Part shown: in pieces, positions 23,264 through 31,710 of the stretch
Layout: every line of letters starts with the position of its first letter
Position numbering within the stretch: the stretch's first letter is position 1
NCBI GenBank assembly: GCA_964565715.1
Contig: CAZMGG010000055.1
Span: 1 to 33,352, forward strand
Reading direction: 5' to 3'
From: CAZMGG01 sp964565715
GTDB lineage: Bacteria > Planctomycetota > UBA1135 > UBA2386
DNA length: 33,352 nucleotides
Program-made: the position numbers and the translations under genes
Notes under the pieces: generated by a model
Told to the model about the DNA's origin: nothing
Database searches by the model: none
Seen by the model: the letters and a program-made list of their open reading frames with translations, nothing else

Positions 23264-23944
23264 CTACCAGCGGTCGGGGCGCTGGTTGTAGGGCCGGGAC
23301 TGCCAGGCCCGGTTGATCGGGCGGGCGTGGGCGGGGCCGTCGTCGCCGCCCAGGTCGGCGCCGAACCAGCCCAGGACGAAGTCGACCAGCTGCAGGGGGC
23401 TGACCCCGGCACGGACGCCCAGGTAGCCGAGGTGGACCGAGGCCTCGACGTCGAGCGACAGCGGCCACTCGAAGCCGCCCTCGCCGTCCTGGTTGGACCA
23501 GGGGCCGAACGGCACGTAGGCGATGTCGTAGCCGCGGCCGTCGGTGGAGCGGGACGACGACACCAGCAGGCCGAGTTCGCCGTGCTCGTGCCACTGGCCG
23601 GCCCGCGGCCAGGCGCCGGGGCTCATGCCCCAGCCGAAGCGGTCGGTCTCCCAGGTCGCGCCCAACGCCGGCCCGAGGAAGGGCAGCCGCGTGCCGACGT
23701 GCAGGCCGGGGCCGACGCCGACGCTGAACGGGATGACGTCGAGGAAGTCCTGGACGCGGCACTCCCAGTAGCTGGGGGCGGCGGCCTCGGCGGCGCCGGC
23801 CGCCGGCGGCGCGCCGGGGTCCTGCACCGCCGCGTGCTCGGGCAGCAGGGTCGGCGCGCCCGGCGCCTGGCAGGCGGCCGCCAGCAGGCCGAGCAGGACC
23901 AGCAGCGGCGGGGCGAACGGAGCGGCGGGCCCGGGCTTCGGCAT
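23264..23944 (-). CDS. Putative lipoprotein of unknown function
   Basis: The 226-residue protein has a lipoprotein signal with lipobox LAAAC (Cys 25), then a Pro/Ala-rich spacer. The mature part, starting near YWECRVQDFLDVIPFSVGVG, alternates short hydrophobic and glycine-rich strands (GPGLHVGTRLPFLGPALGAT, DVEASVHLGYLGVRAGVSPL, VDFVLGWFGADLGGDDGPAH), consistent with a small beta structure attached to a membrane. I recognise no named family. It follows the toroid gene at 23990 by 45 bases on the same strand, but a hairpin lies between. The C-terminus is Arg/Pro/Asn-rich. Confidence 0.75.
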   Translation of the reverse strand: MPKPGPAAPFAPPLLVLLGLLAAACQAPGAPTLLPEHAAVQDPGAPPAAGAAEAAAPSYWECRVQDFLDVIPFSVGVGPGLHVGTRLPFLGPALGATWETDRFGWGMSPGAWPRAGQWHEHGELGLLVSSSRSTDGRGYDIAYVPFGPWSNQDGEGGFEWPLSLDVEASVHLGYLGVRAGVSPLQLVDFVLGWFGADLGGDDGPAHARPINRAWQSRPYNQRPDRW

Positions 23945-23967
23945 GACCCGCCGTTGTAGCCACAGCC

Positions 23968-23988
23968 CGGCCCCGCTGCACGGGGCCG
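23968..23988 (-). terminator. Terminator-like hairpin after toroid gene A
   Basis: Perfect 8-base arms cggccccg (23968-23975) and cggggccg (23981-23988) with a 5-base loop lie directly after the minus-strand stop at 23990. No T-run follows, so it may end transcription weakly or protect the 3' end. Confidence 0.5.
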
Positions 23989-23989
23989 C

Positions 23990-25495
23990 TCAGCGGATCA
24001 GGCGCGTGTAGCGGTGGTAGGCCTCGAGGGTCAGCGCCAGGATCGCGGTCGCGTAGACGCGGCCGCCGTCCTGGCCCCAGGCGCCGGCGGGATCCCAGGA
24101 GCCATGGAAGTTGCCGTCCTGGCGCTGGGTCCGCAGCACCGCCGGGGTCAGGTGCCGGGACCACTCCTGCCAGTGCCGGCCGCCCATCTGGTAGAGGGCG
24201 TAGGTGGCGTAGTACCAGTAGTAGTGGTCGATGGTGCCGGCCTTGGTGTCCCAGATCGGCGGCTTGCTGAGGATCAGGTCGGCCGACGCCTTCATCACCG
24301 GCACCTCCTTCGGGTTCTGGCCGAGGAAGAAGCGGCAGAACAGGCCCACCGCGGTCATCGACTCACCCTTCTCCACCGGGAAGCGGGTGCCGTGATCGCC
24401 GGGGTGCCGCGAGCTGGGCTCGCCGGCCTTGCTGTAGCCGTGGCGGCCGTCCGGGGTGGCGACCTGGTCGAGCCACACCGCCGACAGCTTGAGGGCGTTC
24501 TCGTTGACGTCCAGCTTGAAGAACTTGGCCGACTCGTAGGCCATGATGCACCAGCCGGTGACCGACGTGTCGTTGTCGTTGTCGCGGGGCTGGTAGCGCC
24601 AGACCCCGTACGGGTTGCGATGCGACTCCAGGTAGTGGATGCCGCCCTGGGCCACGTGCTTCAGGGTGGTGTACTGCGACAGGCCGTAGGCCTCGACCAT
24701 GGCGTAGGCGGCGATGGCGTGGCCGTAGACGAAGTCGTGGGACGCGTTCTGGCCGAACAGGCCGTTGTCCTGCTGCTGGTCCTTCAGCCAGCGGACGCCG
24801 CTGCGGAGCTGGTCGCGGAACTCGCCGCCGCGGAGCGTGCTGCCGTCGCCGAGGAAGGCCAGCAGGGCCAGCCCGGTGACGCCGACGTCGTGCACCGGGT
24901 TGCCGGCGCCGTCGCAGGGCGTGCCCTCCCGGTCGTGCTTCATGAAGCCGTCGGCGTCCCAGCGGCCGTCCTCGTCCTGGTGGCGGGCGAGCCACTTCAG
25001 GGCGGCGTGCAGCGACTTCTCCCGGGGGCTGCCGCGGCTGCCGCGACTGCCGCGGTCGCCGTAGGGACCGGGGCCGCCGCAGCTGCCGGAGATGCCGATC
25101 GTCGGGTTGAACCCGGCGTGGTCGAAGGCCGACGGCGCCGGCTTTGGGTTCTCGGTGAAGGTCGCCGCTGGATCCGGGTGCTCGGACGGCTGGGTCACCG
25201 GGTCGTCCACCGGGTCGTCGACGGGCTGGTCCTCGACGATGTCGGGGAGCGGCGGCGGCGGCGGCGGCTGTTCGACGGTGGGCGGCGGCGGCGGCTGGAA
25301 GCCGAACGCGGCCACCACGCGACGCTGCGGCTCGCCGGGCAGCAGCAGCAGGATCAGCACGGCGATGCCGTGCACGGCCACCGACAGCAGCAGCCAGGGC
25401 GCGCGGCGGAGCTGTTCGCCCATCAGGGCGTGGAAGTCGTCGGCTTCGGCGGCGCTCGCCACGGGTACGGAGCGGTACTGGGTTCGGACGGACAT
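23990..25495 (-). CDS. Toroid protein A: TonB-like anchor fused to squalene-cyclase/prenyltransferase-type domain
   Basis: This 501-residue protein has a short cytoplasmic tail, one transmembrane helix (about 33-52, APWLLLSVAVHGIAVLILLL) with an S-x3-H motif (Ser 38, His 42) as in TonB, and a Pro-rich stretch (PPPPPTVEQPPPPPPLP, then repeated PVDDP). A Gly/Ser/Arg linker follows. From about 160 runs an alpha/alpha toroid-type domain with QW-like repeats (RHQDEDGRWD, QQQDNGLFGQ, HRNPYGVWRY, QRQDGNFHGSW). There is no DxDD cyclase motif, so it is unlikely to be a hopene synthase; a binding role is more probable. The Shine-Dalgarno AAGGAGGTG (25501-25509) is very strong. Residues about 236-442 are encoded by DNA identical to that of toroid B. 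No ExbB or ExbD is in the window. Confidence 0.88.
   Translation of the reverse strand: MSVRTQYRSVPVASAAEADDFHALMGEQLRRAPWLLLSVAVHGIAVLILLLLPGEPQRRVVAAFGFQPPPPPTVEQPPPPPPLPDIVEDQPVDDPVDDPVTQPSEHPDPAATFTENPKPAPSAFDHAGFNPTIGISGSCGGPGPYGDRGSRGSRGSPREKSLHAALKWLARHQDEDGRWDADGFMKHDREGTPCDGAGNPVHDVGVTGLALLAFLGDGSTLRGGEFRDQLRSGVRWLKDQQQDNGLFGQNASHDFVYGHAIAAYAMVEAYGLSQYTTLKHVAQGGIHYLESHRNPYGVWRYQPRDNDNDTSVTGWCIMAYESAKFFKLDVNENALKLSAVWLDQVATPDGRHGYSKAGEPSSRHPGDHGTRFPVEKGESMTAVGLFCRFFLGQNPKEVPVMKASADLILSKPPIWDTKAGTIDHYYWYYATYALYQMGGRHWQEWSRHLTPAVLRTQRQDGNFHGSWDPAGAWGQDGGRVYATAILALTLEAYHRYTRLIR
24170..24790 (-). repeat. 621-base identical block, copy 1 (in toroid A)
   Basis: Line-by-line comparison with 25862-26482 (constant offset 1692) shows no difference, including third codon positions. 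Identity stops abruptly at both ends: next to it, A reads cctg where B reads cgtc, and gcggac where B reads cttgac. The block is in frame in both genes and codes for 207 identical residues. Confidence 0.93.
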
Positions 25496-25609
25496 TCGGG
25501 CACCTCCTTCGGTTCGGGGTCGAGTGCCCGCGGCGCGCGCTGCGGTCAGCCACTGGAAACGGGCCGCGCCGGCGCCGGTTCGATGGCCGTGGGAGTTCCC
25601 GGAACGCAG

Positions 25610-25665
25610 CGCGGCCCGCGCAGCGTGGACTGCGCGGGCCGCGGCCGGCGCACCGGTGGTGCGCC
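25610..25665 (-). terminator. Two strong hairpins between toroid genes B and A
   Basis: The larger stem has perfect 14-base arms (25610-25623 and 25630-25643; core gcggcccgcgcag / ctgcgcgggccgc) and a 6-base loop. A second, ggcgcacc/ggtgcgcc (25647-25654 and 25658-25665), lies nearer the stop of gene B at 25682. No T-run follows. They probably end or weaken transcription from B, so that A either has its own promoter in 25496-25609 or is made at a lower level. Confidence 0.65.
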
Positions 25666-25681
25666 CGTCTCGTCGTCTCGC

Positions 25682-27196
25682 CTAGCGGATCAGGCGGGTG
25701 TAGCGGTAGTAGGCCTCGAGGGTCAGCACCAGGATCGCCGTCGAGTAGACGCGACCGCCGTCCTCACCCCACGCGCCCACCGGGTCGAAGCTGCCCTTGA
25801 AGTTGCCGTCCAGGCGCTGGTTCTTCACCACCGCCGGGTTCAGCTTCTTGCTCCACTCGTCCCAGTGCCGGCCGCCCATCTGGTAGAGGGCGTAGGTGGC
25901 GTAGTACCAGTAGTAGTGGTCGATGGTGCCGGCCTTGGTGTCCCAGATCGGCGGCTTGCTGAGGATCAGGTCGGCCGACGCCTTCATCACCGGCACCTCC
26001 TTCGGGTTCTGGCCGAGGAAGAAGCGGCAGAACAGGCCCACCGCGGTCATCGACTCACCCTTCTCCACCGGGAAGCGGGTGCCGTGATCGCCGGGGTGCC
26101 GCGAGCTGGGCTCGCCGGCCTTGCTGTAGCCGTGGCGGCCGTCCGGGGTGGCGACCTGGTCGAGCCACACCGCCGACAGCTTGAGGGCGTTCTCGTTGAC
26201 GTCCAGCTTGAAGAACTTGGCCGACTCGTAGGCCATGATGCACCAGCCGGTGACCGACGTGTCGTTGTCGTTGTCGCGGGGCTGGTAGCGCCAGACCCCG
26301 TACGGGTTGCGATGCGACTCCAGGTAGTGGATGCCGCCCTGGGCCACGTGCTTCAGGGTGGTGTACTGCGACAGGCCGTAGGCCTCGACCATGGCGTAGG
26401 CGGCGATGGCGTGGCCGTAGACGAAGTCGTGGGACGCGTTCTGGCCGAACAGGCCGTTGTCCTGCTGCTGGTCCTTCAGCCACTTGACGCCGTTCTTGAT
26501 GTTGTCGCGGTAGGGGCCCGACCGCAGCGTGCTGCCGTCACCGAGGAAGGCCAGCAGCGCCAGGCCGGTGTTGCCGACGTCGTGCACCGGGTTGCCCGGG
26601 CCGTCGCAGGGCGCGCCGTCCTTGTCGTGCTTCATGAAGCCGTCGGTGTCCCACTTGCCGTCCTCGTCCTGGTGCTTGGCCAGCCACTCGAGGCCCAGCT
26701 CGATGGCCTTCGCGGTCGCCTTGCCGCCGGCGCCGCCGCCACGACCACCACCCCGGCCGCCGTACTGGCCGCCGGCGCCGCCGCCGAGGCCCACCGCCGA
26801 GTTCCACTGGTTGCTGTTGAACGCCGACTCCTTGGTGTTGACGTCCATGGTCTCGAAGTTCTCGACGTTCTCCGTGACCTCGGTGACCTCGGCGTCCTGC
26901 AGGATCGGCTCCTCGGTCTTCTCCTTCTCCGGCTCCGGCGGGGGCGGCGGCGGCGGCTCCTCCACCTGGTTCTGCTCCTGCAGCTTGATCTCCACCTTGA
27001 CCTCCTCCTTCACCTTGGTGGAGGCGGGGATCAGCAGCAGGATCAGGATCGCGATGCCGTGGATCACGATGGAGAGCAGCAGCCACGGGGCGTGGCGGAG
27101 CTGCTCGGCCATGATGTCCTGGAAGGTCTCCTCCTGTTCGTAGAAGGGCGCGGTGTGCGATTCGACTTTGATCTTGGTCGGGTCGATTTGGGCCAT
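25682..27196 (-). CDS. Toroid protein B: TonB-like anchor fused to squalene-cyclase/prenyltransferase-type domain
   Basis: The 504-residue paralogue of A has a cytoplasmic tail of about 36 residues, a transmembrane helix (about 37-57, PWLLLSIVIHGIAILILLLI) with S-x3-H (Ser 42, His 46), and a charged, Pro-rich stretch with PPPPPPPEPEKEK (81-93). E. coli TonB reads LLSVCIHG at the same place and continues Pro-rich. A Gly-rich hinge (about 137-158, GGGRGGGAGG) leads to the toroid domain, with QW-like KHQDEDGKWD, QQQDNGLFGQ, HRNPYGVWRY and QRLDGNFKGSF. Outside the shared block B uses Lys where A uses Arg. The protein should span the inner membrane and place the toroid in the periplasm. Function is unknown; coupling to an ExbB/ExbD-type proton channel is a hypothesis from the anchor motif. 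Confidence 0.9.
   Translation of the reverse strand: MAQIDPTKIKVESHTAPFYEQEETFQDIMAEQLRHAPWLLLSIVIHGIAILILLLIPASTKVKEEVKVEIKLQEQNQVEEPPPPPPPEPEKEKTEEPILQDAEVTEVTENVENFETMDVNTKESAFNSNQWNSAVGLGGGAGGQYGGRGGGRGGGAGGKATAKAIELGLEWLAKHQDEDGKWDTDGFMKHDKDGAPCDGPGNPVHDVGNTGLALLAFLGDGSTLRSGPYRDNIKNGVKWLKDQQQDNGLFGQNASHDFVYGHAIAAYAMVEAYGLSQYTTLKHVAQGGIHYLESHRNPYGVWRYQPRDNDNDTSVTGWCIMAYESAKFFKLDVNENALKLSAVWLDQVATPDGRHGYSKAGEPSSRHPGDHGTRFPVEKGESMTAVGLFCRFFLGQNPKEVPVMKASADLILSKPPIWDTKAGTIDHYYWYYATYALYQMGGRHWDEWSKKLNPAVVKNQRLDGNFKGSFDPVGAWGEDGGRVYSTAILVLTLEAYYRYTRLIR
25862..26482 (-). repeat. 621-base identical block, copy 2 (in toroid B)
   Basis: Partner of 24170-24790 with no mismatch found. Flanks on both sides align but differ at many positions (for example the segments coding DEWSKKLNPAVVKNQR against QEWSRHLTPAVLRTQR). 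This pattern fits recent gene conversion between tandem paralogues; collapse or mis-joining during assembly would look the same. Confidence 0.93.
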
Positions 27197-27330
27197 GGGA
27201 CGGCTCCCTGGGGGCGAGGCTGGTGACGCTCACGCCGGGATTCGGCACCCGGTCGGTCGGCACGTGGCCCACCCAACGGACCCGGTCGGGTCCTGGTTCA
27301 GAGGGGGCGCCAGTAGAGCGGTTCCGGGGG

Positions 27331-27359
27331 GGCAGGGCAATGGCCCGCAAGCCCCTGCC
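27331..27359 (-). terminator. Hairpin after the SurA-like gene
   Basis: Arms ggcaggg (27331-27337) and ccctgcc (27353-27359) enclose a 15-base loop just after the minus-strand stop at 27365. A competing stem, gcccc (27351-27355) with ggggc (27361-27365), uses part of the same bases. No T-run follows. Weak terminator candidate. Confidence 0.35.
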
Positions 27360-27364
27360 TGGGG

Positions 27365-28426
27365 CTACCGGACGGTCGGCGGCCAGATGTAGGTCCGCAG
27401 CCGGCTGCGGGCGATGGCCTTGGCCCGGAGCGCCTTGATGACCTGCTGCTCCAGGCTCTGCCGGATCTGGGCCTGGACGTCGGCGTCCTCGAAGGCCCCG
27501 TTGCGGGCGTCCCTCCGCTCGATCACCCGCAGGACGGCCACCACCGAGCCGTCCCGGATCGGCTCGGAGACGGTGTCCAGGGGGTGCTGCAGGGCGAACT
27601 CGACCAGGTAGGGCCGCAAGGTCCTGGTGCTGCCGGCGTGGATGCCCGTCTCGTCGGCCAGGGCCCGGGCGCCGGGGAACCCCTTGGCGATGACGGCGCT
27701 GGTCGCCGGTTGCTTGCGCCAGGCCTCGGCCAGGGCCCGGGCGGTGTCCATCACCGCCTGCTCGTCGCCTTCCACCAGGAACGCCACCCGCGCCACCGAG
27801 GCCCGCTCGCCGTAGACGAACAGGTCGCGGTTGTCGCGGTAGAAGTCGCGCATCATCTGCGGCGTGATGAACAGGTTGCGCTGGTTCTGCAGCCGCCCGT
27901 AGATCGCGATCTGCTCGGTCAGCTCCTGCATCTTCTGCAGGCGCTGCTCGCGCTCGAAGGTCTCCCAGGTCTTGCCGCTTTCCTTGAGTTCCTGGCTGAA
28001 CTTCTGCACCGAGCCCAGGCTGCGCACCTGTTCCCGTTCGGCCTGCTTCAGCTCCTCCTGGAACAGCTCCTCGACCCGGGCCGGCGGGATGATGCCGAGC
28101 GTCTTGGCGGCTTGGGCGAGGCAGTGCCGGTCGATCAGCGCCTGCAGCTCCATGCCGCGCTCGGCGGCGGCCTCGGCGTCGCGCAACGGCCGGCCGAGCT
28201 CGGCCTCGCGGCGGTTGATGGCGCCGGTGCTGGCCTGCCGCAGGGTGCTGTCGAGGATCGCCGCGTCGTTGACCGTGGCGATCACCTGGTCGACCACGGT
28301 CAGCTCGGGGCGCGGCGTGGCAGGTCCCGGCTGCTGGGCGGCCAGGGGTGCGGTGAGCAGGGCGGCCAGCGGCCACGACAGTCGGCGGAACGCACCGGGC
28401 GCACGGCTCTGCGGCATGGCGGACAT
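27365..28426 (-). CDS. SurA-like periplasmic chaperone / peptidyl-prolyl isomerase-like protein
   Basis: The 353-residue protein has an N-terminal signal (FRRLSWPLAALLTAPLAAQQ) and a SurA_N-type helical domain: VDQVIATVNDAAILDSTLRQ, then LQALIDRHCLAQAAKTLGII, KFSQELKESGKTWETFERE and FITPQMMRDFYRDNRDLF. The C-terminal half (about 215-330; VARVAFLVEGDE, HPLDTVSEPIRDGSVVAVLR) sits where the parvulin domain should be, but the usual parvulin His and Phe motifs are not evident, so isomerase activity is doubtful. The role is probably handling unfolded outer-membrane proteins. The start is ATG 28426 (ATG 28417 is also possible). It lies 32 bases after mfd and is likely in its operon. Confidence 0.8.
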   Translation of the reverse strand: MSAMPQSRAPGAFRRLSWPLAALLTAPLAAQQPGPATPRPELTVVDQVIATVNDAAILDSTLRQASTGAINRREAELGRPLRDAEAAAERGMELQALIDRHCLAQAAKTLGIIPPARVEELFQEELKQAEREQVRSLGSVQKFSQELKESGKTWETFEREQRLQKMQELTEQIAIYGRLQNQRNLFITPQMMRDFYRDNRDLFVYGERASVARVAFLVEGDEQAVMDTARALAEAWRKQPATSAVIAKGFPGARALADETGIHAGSTRTLRPYLVEFALQHPLDTVSEPIRDGSVVAVLRVIERRDARNGAFEDADVQAQIRQSLEQQVIKALRAKAIARSRLRTYIWPPTVR

Positions 28427-28458
28427 GATCGCGGTGCCGCCGGCCGATGCAAGCCGGC

Positions 28459-31400
28459 TCAGCGGCCCGCCCGCCGCTGGCGTGGGGCCGCCGGCGCCCG
28501 GCCGGCCAGCGCGTCGAGGAGGAACTGCAGCACCTGTTCCCCCTTGCGCGCCTGCCCGCGCCGCAGCGGCGGCAGCATCAGGTGCGTCTTGCCCGCCTCC
28601 ACCGGCCGCACGTCGAGAAAGCAGTCGAGCCAGGCGCCGCCCAGCGGCTGCGCCGGCGGGTGTCGCACCACCAGCCGGTCGTCCTCGACCCACTGCACGC
28701 CATGCACCGCCAAGGCCTGCAGGTGGTGCTTGAGCCGGAACACGTGCAGCAGGTTGCGCACCGGCTGCGGCAGCCGCCCGAAGCGGTCGCGCAGGTCCAG
28801 TTCCAGCGCCGCCAGGTGCTCGTCGTCCACCGCCTCGTCCATCTCCCGCAGCAGCTCCAGCCGCGCCCGCGGCTCGGCGACGAAGTCCTGCGGCAGGTGC
28901 GCCGGCAGGCGCAGGTCGACATCGACCTCGACCACCTGGTGCGCATGCCGCACCTGATCGCGGGCCTCCGTCACCGCCTGCTTCAGGAGCTGGCAGTACA
29001 TGTCATAGCCGACCGCGGCGATGTGGCCGGACTGCTGCGGGCCCAGCAGGTTGCCGGCACCGCGGATCTCCAGGTCCTTCATGGCGATGGCGAAGCCGGC
29101 GCCGAGGTGCGACAGCTCCTCCAGGGCCTTCAGCCGCTTCTTGGCGTCCTCGCCCGGCGGCGCGTCGCGGTCGAGCATCAGCAGGCAGAACGCCGGCACC
29201 GAGCTGCGGCCGACGCGGCCGCGGAGCTGGTGCAGCTCGGCCAGGCCGAAGTGGTCGGCGCGGTCGATCAGGATGGTGTTGGCCCGCGGCAGGTCGAGGC
29301 CGTTCTCGACGATGGTGGTGCAGACCAGCACGTCGTGGTCGCCGCGGACGAAGGCGCGCACGGTGCGTTCGACCTCGGCCTCGCGCATCTGGCCGTGACC
29401 GATCGCCACGCGCGCGCCCGGCACCAGGCCGCGGATCCGGGTGGCGAGCGGCTGCAGCTCGGCGATGACGTTGTGCAGCACGAACACCTGGCCACCACGG
29501 GACAGCTCGCGCTGCACCGCCTCCTGCAGCAGGCGATCGTCGCGGAAGACGACGCGGGTCTCGACGTCCTGCCGGCCCGGCGGCGGCGTGCCGAGCGTCG
29601 AGATGCCGCGGATGCCGAGCAGGGCCGAGTGCAGGGTGCGCGGGATCGGCGTGGCGCTGAGCGTGAGCACGTCGATGGCCGTGCGCAGCTGCTTCAGCCG
29701 CTCCTTCTGCCGGACGCCGAAGCGCTGCTCCTCGTCGATCACCACCAGCCCGAGGTCGCGCCAGCCGATGCCTTCGCCCAGGAGCTGGTGCGTGCCCACG
29801 ACGATGTCGACCTTGCCGAGCTGCAGGTCGCGCTCCACTTCCCGGCGCGCCTTGGCCGGCCGGTAGCGCGACAGCCACTCGACCCGCAGGCCGAACGGCT
29901 CGCAGCGTGAGGCGAACACCCGGTGGTGCTGGTCCACCAGCAGCGTGGTCGGCACCAGCACCGCCACCTGGCGGCCGGCGGCGGCCACGCGGAACGCCGC
30001 GCGCAGGGCCAGCTCGGTCTTGCCGAAGCCGACGTCGCCGCACAGCAGCCGGTCCATCGGCGAGGGCGCGGCGAGGTCCTGCTGGATCTCGCCCCAGGCG
30101 GTGGCCTGGTCCGGCGTGTCGCGGAACGGGAACGCGTCGAGGAAGTCGGGCTCCATCGGCAGCGGCTCCGCCGGCGGTCGCTGCACGCGCTGGCGCTGGG
30201 CCTGCACCTCGAGCAGCTCGGCGGCGACGTCGTAGACGGCCTCCTGCACCAGCTCCTTGCGGCGCTGGAAGCCCTTGCCGCCGAGCTTGTCCAGCACCGC
30301 GCCGGAACCGACGCCGACGTACTTCTGGACCAGGTGGATCTTGCTGGCCGGCACCAGCAGCAGCACGTCGTCGCGGAAGCGCAGGCGCAGGTGGTCCTCG
30401 CTGCCCTCGCCGCGGGTGACCAGCTCCATGCCCTCGAAGCGGGCGATGCCGTGCACCGCGTGCACCACGGGATCGCCGGGGCCGAGTTCGAAGAAGCTCT
30501 GGATGGCGCGGCTCGGCACCACGGCGCGCTCGCGCACGCGCGCCACCTGCTGCACGCCGGCGAACTCGACGTTGGACAGCACGGTGGTGCCGAGGTCCGG
30601 CACCCGGAAGCCGCGGCTGACCACGCCCGGCAGCAGCGTCACCTGCTCGGCGGCGAGGTCGGCGCCCTTGCGGGTGAAGATCTCCTGCAGCCGCTGCCGT
30701 TCGTCGTCGCTGCGGCAGAACAGCAGCACGGCGCCGCGCACGCCGCGGATCGCCCGCAGGCGGCCGATCGGATCGGCCTCGCCGGACCCGGCGGCGCTGC
30801 CCGCCGACAGCACCTTGAAGTCGATGTCCTGGCTCGGCAGCGACGACACGTCGAGCCGCGCCAGCGGCCGCAGGCTGTCGTGCAGCAGCGCCAGCTCGCG
30901 GGCCAGCCCCTGGTCGAAGCCGGTGAGCAGCGCGGTGCGTTCGTCGATGCGCAGCGGCTCGTAGTGCACCACCAGCAGGTCGCGGGACAGCACGTGACGC
31001 AGCACCGGGCCCTGCTCCGGGGCGGTCGCCTCGCCCATCGCCAGCGCCAGTTCGGGCAGCACGGCGATGGCGCGCTGGCTGGTGGGATCGAACGTGCGGA
31101 TCGACTCCAGGGTGGCGTCGAAGAACTCGAGGCGCACGGCCTCTTCCGCCGCCATCGGGAACAGGTCGACGACGTCGCCGCGGGCGCTGATCTCGCCCGG
31201 CGCCAGCACCAGCGGCACCGGCCGCAGGCCGGCCTTCTGCGCCTGTTCGACGAACTGGTCCCGGGACAGCGCGGCGCCGGCGCGCAGGTGCACCCGGCCG
31301 CGGCGGAGCGCCTTCGGGGTCGGGGCCGGCTGCAGCAACGCCTCGATGCTGGCCAGCAGCGGGGCGGGCGCCTCGTGCAGGCGCTGCAGGGCCCGCTGGC

Positions 31401-31710
31401 GGTCGCTCTGCGACTGGGCCGAGGGCTCCCCTTCGGCGTCGGTCTCGGCCCGTACCAGCACATGGCCCTGGCAGCCGAAGGTCTGCAGGTCGTTCTGCAG
31501 CTGCAGGCTGTCGACGTCGTCGGCGGTGACGATCAGCAGCCGGCCGTTGCCGCGGGCGGCGATGCCCGCCAGCAGCACCGCGGCGCTGGCGCCCCACAGG
31601 CCGCCGGCCTTGCGGTGGACGCCCGGCCGCAGGTGCTGCAGGAGCAGCTGGCTCGGCGGCAGGTCCAGGAAGCCGCGGACCAGCCGGCCAGGCGCGTCGG
31701 GCAGGGACAT
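28459..31710 (-). CDS. mfd: Transcription-repair coupling factor
   Basis: The 1083-residue ATP-dependent translocase removes RNA polymerase stalled at DNA damage and recruits UvrA. In order: an N-terminal UvrB-like part (to about 330), the CarD-like RNA-polymerase-binding domain (GDPVVHAVHGIARFEGMELV, near 435), Walker A CGDVGFGKTELALRAAF (near 560), DEEQ box VIDEEQRFGVRQKERL, LTLSATPIPRTL, GHGQMREAEVERTVRAFV, TTIVENGLDLPRANTILIDR, QLRGRVGRSS, and a C-terminal TRCF domain. It is slightly shorter than the E. coli protein (1148). The start is ATG 31710; a GTG at 31722 is in frame. AAGGTG lies in the loop of a hairpin just upstream. With photolyase at the other end, the window codes two UV-damage responses. 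Confidence 0.97.
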   Translation of the reverse strand: MSLPDAPGRLVRGFLDLPPSQLLLQHLRPGVHRKAGGLWGASAAVLLAGIAARGNGRLLIVTADDVDSLQLQNDLQTFGCQGHVLVRAETDAEGEPSAQSQSDRQRALQRLHEAPAPLLASIEALLQPAPTPKALRRGRVHLRAGAALSRDQFVEQAQKAGLRPVPLVLAPGEISARGDVVDLFPMAAEEAVRLEFFDATLESIRTFDPTSQRAIAVLPELALAMGEATAPEQGPVLRHVLSRDLLVVHYEPLRIDERTALLTGFDQGLARELALLHDSLRPLARLDVSSLPSQDIDFKVLSAGSAAGSGEADPIGRLRAIRGVRGAVLLFCRSDDERQRLQEIFTRKGADLAAEQVTLLPGVVSRGFRVPDLGTTVLSNVEFAGVQQVARVRERAVVPSRAIQSFFELGPGDPVVHAVHGIARFEGMELVTRGEGSEDHLRLRFRDDVLLLVPASKIHLVQKYVGVGSGAVLDKLGGKGFQRRKELVQEAVYDVAAELLEVQAQRQRVQRPPAEPLPMEPDFLDAFPFRDTPDQATAWGEIQQDLAAPSPMDRLLCGDVGFGKTELALRAAFRVAAAGRQVAVLVPTTLLVDQHHRVFASRCEPFGLRVEWLSRYRPAKARREVERDLQLGKVDIVVGTHQLLGEGIGWRDLGLVVIDEEQRFGVRQKERLKQLRTAIDVLTLSATPIPRTLHSALLGIRGISTLGTPPPGRQDVETRVVFRDDRLLQEAVQRELSRGGQVFVLHNVIAELQPLATRIRGLVPGARVAIGHGQMREAEVERTVRAFVRGDHDVLVCTTIVENGLDLPRANTILIDRADHFGLAELHQLRGRVGRSSVPAFCLLMLDRDAPPGEDAKKRLKALEELSHLGAGFAIAMKDLEIRGAGNLLGPQQSGHIAAVGYDMYCQLLKQAVTEARDQVRHAHQVVEVDVDLRLPAHLPQDFVAEPRARLELLREMDEAVDDEHLAALELDLRDRFGRLPQPVRNLLHVFRLKHHLQALAVHGVQWVEDDRLVVRHPPAQPLGGAWLDCFLDVRPVEAGKTHLMLPPLRRGQARKGEQVLQFLLDALAGRAPAAPRQRRAGR

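Noticed and set aside
24014..27226. 1070-codon plus-strand open frame opposite the toroid genes
   Set aside because: Antisense of two clear paralogues; its internal repeat only mirrors the 621-base identical block.
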